Assembly: GCA_937877295.1 (NCBI GenBank)
Contig: CALFIV010000124.1
Location: forward strand, 1-6,165
Direction of reading: 5' to 3'
DNA length: 6,165 nt
Origin: an uncultured Clostridia bacterium
Lineage (GTDB): Bacteria; Bacillota_A; Clostridia; Christensenellales; CAG-138
Numbering within the stretch: position 1 is the stretch's first letter; each line of letters opens with the position of its first letter. Shown one piece after another: positions 1 through 4,803 of the stretch. Position numbers and translations under genes: made by a program. A model generated the notes under the pieces. The model had not been told where the DNA came from, made no database searches, and saw only the letters and a program-made list of their open reading frames with translations.

Positions 1-571
1 GTACAACGTTTTCGTTCGTCTCGGTGGAATCAATTCCGAGATCCGGGATCGGAACGGGTGTTGCGCCAACATTGATTTCATGGAATCTGAGAAACGCGTA
101 CGCATACGCGGTTGATTGCTTTGTGTTTGAATCATAGACGGAATAGCCGTTTCGCTGCAAACGGAATTCGTAATCGCCTTCCCGCAAAATGCGAAAACGC
201 AGATGCAGCAGCAGTCCGCTTCCCTGATGTCCGAGCGCCGAAGCTGCATGATACTCAAACACGCCCAAGGCGTCAAAGCTCTCGATTCCGATAAAGCTGT
301 TGTCAAGAATATCGGATTCCGGCATATCGCCCGATTTCACCAATTCGATCGGCTTCAGAACATCAGATGCATAGGACAGCACGAAATCCATGGATTCAAA
401 TGCCGTCGTTTGATTCGGATATTCCATATCCGTATAGAAATAAACATCCAAAACATCTTCATTTACTTCCGTTTCAAGCGTCAGAGAACGCATCGGATTG
501 CCGTCTGCAACCGCAATTGAAAACGGAAAAACCAATGTGATGATCAGGATGCAAATCAATAAGCGTTTCAT
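1..571 (-). CDS. Secreted protein with cohesin-like beta-sandwich domain (N-terminal 190 residues, runs off left edge)
   Basis: The frame is open from an ATG at 571 down to base 2 with no stop, so the C-terminus lies outside the window. An AGGAGG Shine-Dalgarno site sits 6 bases upstream and a strong promoter lies just behind it, so the start is well supported. Residues 1-23 form a signal peptide: MKRLL, a hydrophobic core to about residue 20, then a plausible cleavage after AVA. Residues about 28-165 are rich in beta-strand pattern, including LDVYFYTD, FVLSYASDVLKPIEL and GSGLLLHLRFRILREGDYEF. This order (strand, 'yd..vLkp' segment, G-x-G-L-L...F.i...G) resembles cohesin/carbohydrate-binding beta-sandwich domains of clostridial surface proteins; that assignment is inference from pattern only. 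From residue 169 (GATPVPIPD) a Pro/Thr-containing linker seems to begin. It is probably exported and surface attached. Other immunoglobulin-like folds are possible. The gene being real is much surer than the domain name. Confidence 0.8.
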   Translation of the reverse strand, partial: MKRLLICILIITLVFPFSIAVADGNPMRSLTLETEVNEDVLDVYFYTDMEYPNQTTAFESMDFVLSYASDVLKPIELVKSGDMPESDILDNSFIGIESFDALGVFEYHAASALGHQGSGLLLHLRFRILREGDYEFRLQRNGYSVYDSNTKQSTAYAYAFLRFHEINVGATPVPIPDLGIDSTETNENVV

Positions 572-577
572 GCACAA

Positions 578-583
578 CCTCCT
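578..583 (-). promoter_or_regulatory. Shine-Dalgarno site at the extreme 5' end of a very short leader
   Basis: The plus strand reads CCTCCT, giving AGGAGG on the coding strand, 6 bases before the ATG at 571. The upstream promoter's -10 hexamer ends at 592, so transcription should begin near 585. The leader would then be only about 14 bases long, with this site starting within a base or two of the mRNA 5' end. It fixes the start codon and leaves no room for a leader-based regulatory structure. Confidence 0.75.
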
Positions 584-591
584 ATTGAAGC

Positions 592-620
592 AGTATAGTA
601 CAAAAAGTGCAATTCGTCAA
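592..620 (-). promoter_or_regulatory. Sigma-A-type promoter for the secreted protein
   Basis: Reading the minus strand, TTGACG (bases 620-615) is followed by exactly 17 bases and then TATACT (597-592). The spacer is AT-rich. This is one mismatch from consensus in each hexamer with the ideal spacing, and it lies directly upstream of the secreted-protein gene. The -35 boxes of this promoter and of the opposite cysS promoter are only 7 bases apart. Confidence 0.8.
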
Positions 621-627
621 ATCCTTA

Positions 628-656
628 TTGACAAAGCCGTTGTTTTTTCTTATGAT
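628..656 (+). promoter_or_regulatory. Sigma-A-type promoter for cysS and the following membrane-protein gene
   Basis: TTGACA at 628-633 is a perfect -35 box. It is followed by 17 bases and TATGAT at 651-656, one mismatch from TATAAT. The expected transcription start is near 663, giving an untranslated leader of about 69 bases before the cysS ATG at 732. That leader is too short for a T-box, and I see no intrinsic terminator hairpin in it, so expression looks constitutive from the sequence alone. Confidence 0.8.
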
Positions 657-731
657 AAATGAAAGCTGCCTTGCGCTTGATCCTTTCTTTGGAATTTTGT
701 TCGAGCTGCAGCCGCTGTAAAGGAGGAAACC

Positions 732-2117
732 ATGCAGATTTACAATACATTGACACGCCGCAAGGAAGAACTTGTCCCTGTCAAGGAAGGTCAGATTTCC
801 ATGTACGTATGCGGTCCGACCGTATACGATTATTTCCATATCGGAAACGCGCGTCCGTTCGTCGTGTTCGATACCATGCGCCGCTATCTCGAATATCGCG
901 GTTACAAGGTCAAATACGTGCAGAACTTCACCGATATCGACGATAAGATGATCAATCGTGCCAACCGCGAAGGTATCACCGTAAAGGAGCTAGGCGACCG
1001 ATTTATCAAAGAATACTATCAGGATGCGGACGCGTTGGGTATCGAACGCGCAACAGTCAATCCGCGCGCAACGGAGCATATCGGCGATATCATCAAACTT
1101 GTCAAAACACTGATCGAGAAGGGGCATGCATATGCCACCGAAAACGGCGACGTTTACTTCTCTGTCCGCAGTGATCCGAACTACGGAAAGCTGAAGGGCC
1201 AGAATATCGACGACATGGAAAACGGCGCACGCATCTCGCCCACCGAACAAAAGCGAGATCCTTTGGACTTCGCGCTTTGGAAGGGTGAAAAACCCGGCGA
1301 GCCGAGCTGGCCTTCCCCGTGGGGCAAGGGCCGCCCCGGCTGGCATATCGAATGCTCGGCCATGAGCATGAAGTATCTTGGCGAAACGTTCGATATTCAT
1401 GGCGGCGGCATGGATCTGATTTTTCCGCACCATGAAAACGAAATCGCACAGAGCGAATGCGCATGCGGCAAACCGTTCGCGCATTACTGGATGCATAACG
1501 GTTATATCAATGTCGACAACCAGAAGATGAGTAAATCTCTCGGGAACTTTTTCACCGTTCGTGAGATCTCGAAGCAATACGATCTTGAGGTCGTCCGCAT
1601 GTTCCTGTTGAGCGCGAACTACCGCAATCCGGTCAACTTCTCCCGTGAGCTCGTAGATCAAACCGCAACGTCGCTGCAGCGTCTTTACACCGCGCGCGAT
1701 CGGCTGTTTGATACCAAGGTCGATGAAACAAAAGACGACTCCTCCGTCTCAGCGGTACTCGACGAGTTCCGCGATCGCTTCAACGCGGCCATGGACGACG
1801 ATCTCAATACAGCGGATGCTTTGGGCGTACTGTTCGATTTTGCGCGCTGGATCAACATCTTTGCAACCGATGCGCATACCGAAGCCGCGATTGAAGCGGT
1901 CAAAGCGCGCTATGCCGAGTTGAACGGTGTTTTGGGTCTTGTCGTGAAAGAAAAGAATGAAGACTTTCCCGAAGAAGCGCTTGCCCTTCTGGAAGCACGC
2001 AAGGAAGCAAAAAAAGCCAAGGACTGGGCAAAAGCGGATGCTATCCGTGATGAATTGAAAACAATGGGCTTTGCCGTGGAAGATACGCGTGACGGCGCGA
2101 AGCTCAAACGAATCTGA
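732..2117 (+). CDS. cysS: Cysteinyl-tRNA synthetase
   Basis: This cytoplasmic class I aminoacyl-tRNA synthetase joins cysteine to tRNA-Cys using ATP. At 461 residues it has the usual bacterial length. The catalytic domain contains the HIGH-type motif HIGN at residues 36-39, following CGPTVYD, and the KMSKS loop at 265-269. The residues expected to bind the catalytic zinc are all present: Cys27, Cys208 (in WHIECS), His233 and Glu237 (in FPHHENE). They match the zinc ligands known from the E. coli enzyme, shifted by one. A helical DALR-type anticodon-binding region follows, and the C-terminus ends with the typical DWAKADAIRDEL and GAKLKRI segments. The ATG at 732 is preceded by AGGAGG (721-726) with a 5-base spacing. 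It is the first gene behind the promoter at 628-656, and the next gene starts 26 bases after its stop. Nothing suggests truncation or loss of activity. Confidence 0.98.
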   Translation: MQIYNTLTRRKEELVPVKEGQISMYVCGPTVYDYFHIGNARPFVVFDTMRRYLEYRGYKVKYVQNFTDIDDKMINRANREGITVKELGDRFIKEYYQDADALGIERATVNPRATEHIGDIIKLVKTLIEKGHAYATENGDVYFSVRSDPNYGKLKGQNIDDMENGARISPTEQKRDPLDFALWKGEKPGEPSWPSPWGKGRPGWHIECSAMSMKYLGETFDIHGGGMDLIFPHHENEIAQSECACGKPFAHYWMHNGYINVDNQKMSKSLGNFFTVREISKQYDLEVVRMFLLSANYRNPVNFSRELVDQTATSLQRLYTARDRLFDTKVDETKDDSSVSAVLDEFRDRFNAAMDDDLNTADALGVLFDFARWINIFATDAHTEAAIEAVKARYAELNGVLGLVVKEKNEDFPEEALALLEARKEAKKAKDWAKADAIRDELKTMGFAVEDTRDGAKLKRI

Positions 2118-2143
2118 GAACGATTGAGAAAAGGAGACTATCT

Positions 2144-2887
2144 ATGACGTATCTATTTCCGATTCTGCTGTTTGCAATGTGTATCTATGTCTTTTACGGT
2201 GCGATTACCGGAAAAGGCAAGCTCTATTCTCTGGAAAACATCAAGGAAGAGTCCAAAGAAAAGGTTCATAAGCTTCTTCGCACGATCTACTTTGCAATCG
2301 GCGCAATCCTTCTTTTGATGGCGGTATTCAACTTCGGACAGACAGTGCTTTACAGCAACGCAATCATTGAGTACGAAGTAACCGACGCATACAAAACGGA
2401 GTTTGCGGATGTAATCACCGACGGACAGGTCGTTTACAGTGATCAGGCATACCCCATCGAAGGCAAGCACTCGGTTGAAGAAATGGACGCAATTCTGCGT
2501 GCCGCAATGGCGGTCCATCCCGAACCTTTCCAATCTCAGAGTTCGATGAGTTGTCTCGGCGGCGGAAGCAGCAATATCGAAAAGTATTATGCTGCGTCTC
2601 CTCTGCTCGATCAAAACGGACGGCAGGTCTATACAAGCACGATCGGCGACGTCCGCTCGGATGCGGATGACGGATCGTTCATTTCCAAGCTTTACGGCGC
2701 TCTCTCCTCCAATCTTCTGAGCATACTCTCCTATGTCTTTATGGGCCTTGCCGTGCTCGGCGTAGTTGCGGTCTTCATCATCCTCCGCAAGTTTACCGAT
2801 AAAGAAAAAGAAGCAAAAGCAAGAGCGCAGGCAACCGGCCAGTCGATGCCGTCCAGCGCGTTCAACTTCGACGAAGACGGCAAATAA
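2144..2887 (+). CDS. Unrecognised three-helix membrane protein, 247 residues
   Basis: I do not recognise the family. Three hydrophobic segments are visible at about residues 3-21, 46-68 and 191-214. Between the first two is a charged, Lys/Glu-rich stretch (24-45), then a polar domain of about 120 residues (70-190), and a charged C-terminal tail (215-247) rich in Lys, Glu and Ala. The positive-inside rule predicts the N-terminus outside, the 24-45 loop and tail in the cytoplasm, and the 70-190 domain outside. That domain has a Gly/Ser patch around CLGGGSS (137-143) and no motif I can name. The ATG at 2144 has AAGGAG at 2131-2136, spaced 7 bases. The gene lies 26 bases after cysS with no terminator between, so it is probably co-transcribed with it and ends at the terminator at 2896-2936. 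Co-transcription with cysS need not mean a shared function. Confidence 0.85.
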   Translation: MTYLFPILLFAMCIYVFYGAITGKGKLYSLENIKEESKEKVHKLLRTIYFAIGAILLLMAVFNFGQTVLYSNAIIEYEVTDAYKTEFADVITDGQVVYSDQAYPIEGKHSVEEMDAILRAAMAVHPEPFQSQSSMSCLGGGSSNIEKYYAASPLLDQNGRQVYTSTIGDVRSDADDGSFISKLYGALSSNLLSILSYVFMGLAVLGVVAVFIILRKFTDKEKEAKARAQATGQSMPSSAFNFDEDGK

Positions 2888-2895
2888 CAGCGCAA

Positions 2896-2936
2896 ACAAA
2901 AAGGCTTGTCCAGTATGGAAGGCAAGCCTTCTTTTT
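2896..2936. terminator. Bidirectional intrinsic terminator between converging operons
   Basis: AAGGCTTG (2901-2908) pairs perfectly with CAAGCCTT (2923-2930), an 8-base stem around a 14-base loop. On the plus strand the stem is followed by CTTTTT (2931-2936). On the minus strand it is followed by TTTTTGTTTG, complementary to bases 2902-2893. An inner TCCA/TGGA pairing (2909-2912 with 2916-2919) could extend the hairpin across a bulge. It sits 13 bases after the stop of the plus-strand membrane-protein gene. The apbE stop codon (2935-2937) overlaps the edge of the T-run, so one element ends both transcription units. Confidence 0.85.
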
Positions 2937-3879
2937 ATGCAATCTCGATTCTCGTTCCGTTTTCAAGCAGGAAGATCGCGGTTGCGCCGTACTGATTCAA
3001 TATTTCTTCGCTCGCTTCCGGGCCAAGTACGTAACAGGTTGTAGAAAGTGCATCCGCAAGAGCTGATTGTTCACTGCGAATGGTAACCGACGCAAGCCCG
3101 TTTTGAACCGGCATGCCGGTCTTTGGGTTCAAAATATGATGATAGCGTACACCGTCGAGATCAAAGCAGCGTTCATAATTGCCGCTGGTAACAACCGCTC
3201 CGTCATGCAGATACAGTACTTCCTCGCTTTGTTCCGCCGTCCCGTTCGGATTGCGGACGCCGATCGACCAAGGCGATCCGTCCGGCTTTCCGCCGAATAC
3301 CAGAATGTTGCCGCCCATGTTGATGCAGGCGTGCGTAACGCCCTGATCCTTCAAATACGCTGCGACCCTGTCTGCAATGTAACCCTTTGCAATTCCACCG
3401 AGATCGAGCTGCGCACCGTTTTGCAGCGTCACCGAATTTCCTGCAATCTGAATCTTGTGATAATCCACCAGCGCTGCCGCATCCGAGAGTGCTTTCGCAT
3501 CCGGCAGTGTCGGCTTATCCGCCGTAAAGTCCCAAAGCTCTGTAACCGGCGCAACTGTGACGTCGAACGCGCCGCCGCAGGATTCTGCGATCTCTATCGC
3601 GAGCAGCAAGACTTCCGCCGTTTCCGGATTGACCTCAACCGGCTCACCGTTTGCATGATTCAGATTCCATACGTCGCTGCCCTCGATCGTTTTGCTGAGT
3701 ACCTTTTCGTAATCGTGCGCAAGCTGCATTGCACTGTCTACTGTCGCCTGCGGCGCATATGCCCGGATCGTGACAACCGTATCGCACAGGAAATCGACTG
3801 CTGATGAAACTTCCTCAGCACGGCAGCCGAACGCGGTCAGAAGCGTCAGAAGCAGCACAATGATGATCAGCCGTTTCAT
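2935..3879 (-). CDS. apbE: ApbE-type FAD:protein FMN transferase, lipoprotein
   Basis: ApbE enzymes split FAD and attach FMN covalently to a Ser/Thr of extracytoplasmic target proteins, such as Rnf/Nqr subunits and FMN-binding surface proteins. The 314-residue length fits the family. Residues 1-18 are a hydrophobic signal ending in a lipobox-like AFGC with Cys19 as the predicted lipidated residue, so the enzyme should sit outside the membrane. Family hallmarks appear in order: VWNLNHANGEPVEV (70-83), SCGGAFDVTVAPVTELW (100-116), DLGGIAKGYIAD (159-170), NMGGNILVFGG (187-197), HHILNPKTGMP (247-257) and ALADALSTT (273-281). Asp276 and Thr280 correspond to the known Mg-binding positions. The start overlaps the stop of the upstream Gx-transporter gene by 4 bases (ATGA), and AGGAG lies 9 bases before it. 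It is the last gene of the minus-strand operon. No protein in the window carries an obvious flavinylation motif, so its target must be elsewhere. The -3 lipobox residue is Ala rather than the common Leu. Confidence 0.95.
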   Translation of the reverse strand: MKRLIIIVLLLTLLTAFGCRAEEVSSAVDFLCDTVVTIRAYAPQATVDSAMQLAHDYEKVLSKTIEGSDVWNLNHANGEPVEVNPETAEVLLLAIEIAESCGGAFDVTVAPVTELWDFTADKPTLPDAKALSDAAALVDYHKIQIAGNSVTLQNGAQLDLGGIAKGYIADRVAAYLKDQGVTHACINMGGNILVFGGKPDGSPWSIGVRNPNGTAEQSEEVLYLHDGAVVTSGNYERCFDLDGVRYHHILNPKTGMPVQNGLASVTIRSEQSALADALSTTCYVLGPEASEEILNQYGATAIFLLENGTRIEIA

Positions 3880-4382
3880 GCGTCTCTTCTCCTCTCATAC
3901 CGTTCGATTCCATAAAATGCACCGCGTGCGCAAACGCCCAGCAATGTACCGGTCAAAAGCCCGGAAGCCAACAGCCACGGCGCATATACAAGCATCGGTT
4001 GAATACCGAGCAAAATGCTTCCGACTGTGATCTGCCCGATCATATGCAGAATGCCCCCGAACGCGCTGACCGGGATCACCGAAATCGATCTGACGCGGTG
4101 CAACAACAGCATGACGCCAACCGACAATAGGCCGCCCGCCAGCGAATACAGCGCGCCGATCGCATTGCCGAACAGCAGCGACGACAATCCGACTTTCATC
4201 AGCATCAGCAGAACGGTATTCCACGGCGACATATAAAAAACAGCGTAGAGGAGTACAAGATTCGACAGTCCGAGCTTAATACCCGGAACGCTCGGTACAA
4301 TCGGGATCAAAGAATCGAGATAGCCGAGTATCAAAGCAGCAGCACAGAGCAGCGCCATTTTGGTCAACGTTCGAATCTTCAT
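3876..4382 (-). CDS. Gx transporter family membrane protein (EetB-like; often labelled heptaprenyl diphosphate synthase component I)
   Basis: This 168-residue protein is almost wholly hydrophobic, with about six likely membrane helices: near residues 7-28, 38-52, 56-72, 75-95, 103-125 and 129-152. Family-typical segments are PGIKLGLSN (33-41), the Gly/Ala-rich FGNAIGALYSLAGGLLS (71-87) and SAFGGILHMIGQ (106-117). The layout resembles the substrate-binding S component of ECF transporters. The older name as a prenyl diphosphate synthase subunit is poorly supported: no Asp-rich prenyltransferase motif is present. In EET-type loci this family (EetB) sits beside a NusG-II protein and ApbE, exactly as here, suggesting a role in flavin-linked extracytoplasmic redox chemistry; its transported substrate is unknown to me. 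It overlaps both neighbours by 4 bases (ATGA at 4379-4382 and 3876-3879). A partial Shine-Dalgarno GGTGA lies 6 bases before the start. Confidence 0.9.
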   Translation of the reverse strand: MKIRTLTKMALLCAAALILGYLDSLIPIVPSVPGIKLGLSNLVLLYAVFYMSPWNTVLLMLMKVGLSSLLFGNAIGALYSLAGGLLSVGVMLLLHRVRSISVIPVSAFGGILHMIGQITVGSILLGIQPMLVYAPWLLASGLLTGTLLGVCARGAFYGIERYERRRDA

Positions 4383-4798
4383 GTTCCGTCACCGACATAT
4401 TCAATCGAAACGCCGTGCGGTGCGCAGATAATCCACGGACCGAGCGGGCGCGTTTGAATTGTCTCCGCATCCAGACGGCCTTGCTCCATGCATTCCCGAT
4501 GCGGACAGGTAGCAGCTTCCATCCACGCAGCGCCGTTTTCGATATGAATGATGTTTTCCTCGTCTTCTCCTGTCGCTTCGTCGCAAAGCACTCCGTTCCG
4601 AATGATAATCCGGACAGATCCATTCGCCGGATAGGTTACGGTCTGTCCGTTTCCATAACGTATCCGAAACGCGTTTGCGTTTTGCGTCTTGGGACGCAGT
4701 ATGATGCACAAAACGACCGCAAGCGCGACAAACAAGACTGCAGCTCCCATCAGCAGCCAGTTTTGCCTTGTTCGCTTCACGGTCGTCAATTGATCCAT
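4379..4798 (-). CDS. NusG domain II-containing membrane-anchored protein (EetA-like)
   Basis: The protein has 139 residues. A short basic N-terminus (KRTRQ, 8-12) is followed by one hydrophobic helix at about 14-34. The rest is a small beta-rich domain predicted to lie outside the membrane. That domain matches the stand-alone NusG-II family: repeated short strands, then AATCPHRECMEQGRL (96-109) and PWIICAPHGVSIEYV (121-135). Three cysteines (98, 103, 125) sit at the positions I recall as typical of the family and may form a disulfide or metal site. It is not the transcription factor NusG, which lacks a membrane helix and has an N-terminal NGN domain. Known neighbours of the family are Gx transporters and ApbE, both present downstream. 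It begins 5 bases after the glycosidase stop with only a weak GGA in place of a Shine-Dalgarno, so translation is probably coupled. Confidence 0.9.
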   Translation of the reverse strand: MDQLTTVKRTRQNWLLMGAAVLFVALAVVLCIILRPKTQNANAFRIRYGNGQTVTYPANGSVRIIIRNGVLCDEATGEDEENIIHIENGAAWMEAATCPHRECMEQGRLDAETIQTRPLGPWIICAPHGVSIEYVGDGT

Positions 4799-4803
4799 TT
4801 TGA

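Noticed and set aside
657..731. A T-box or other amino-acid-sensing leader ahead of cysS.
   Set aside because: The promoter at 628-656 leaves only about 69 bases of leader. There is no T-box consensus, specifier stem or terminator hairpin in it.
990..1661. A 223-residue open frame on the minus strand inside cysS.
   Set aside because: It lies wholly opposite an unmistakable cysS, has no ribosome binding site that I can see, and its product looks like no protein family.
2153..2899. A 248-residue open frame antisense to the 2144-2887 membrane protein.
   Set aside because: The plus-strand frame has a good ribosome site, sensible membrane helices and fits the cysS operon. The antisense product is a Cys/Arg/His-rich shadow and begins next to the terminator.
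2980..2995. YGAT near the C-terminus of ApbE (residues 297-300) as a self-flavinylation site.
   Set aside because: It lacks the preceding Ser/Thr of the flavinylation motif and lies in the conserved ApbE fold rather than an FMN-binding domain.
3067..3804. A 245-residue open frame on the plus strand opposite apbE.
   Set aside because: ApbE motifs on the minus strand are unambiguous across the same bases, and the plus-strand product is Arg/Cys-rich with no recognisable features.
3876..4382. Heptaprenyl diphosphate synthase component I, the traditional name for this family.
   Set aside because: The protein is a small polytopic membrane protein without prenyltransferase motifs, and no component II gene is nearby; a transporter-like role fits better.
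4379..4798. Transcription antitermination factor NusG.
   Set aside because: It has a membrane helix and only the domain II-type fold, with no NGN or KOW arrangement, and its neighbours are redox-related membrane proteins.
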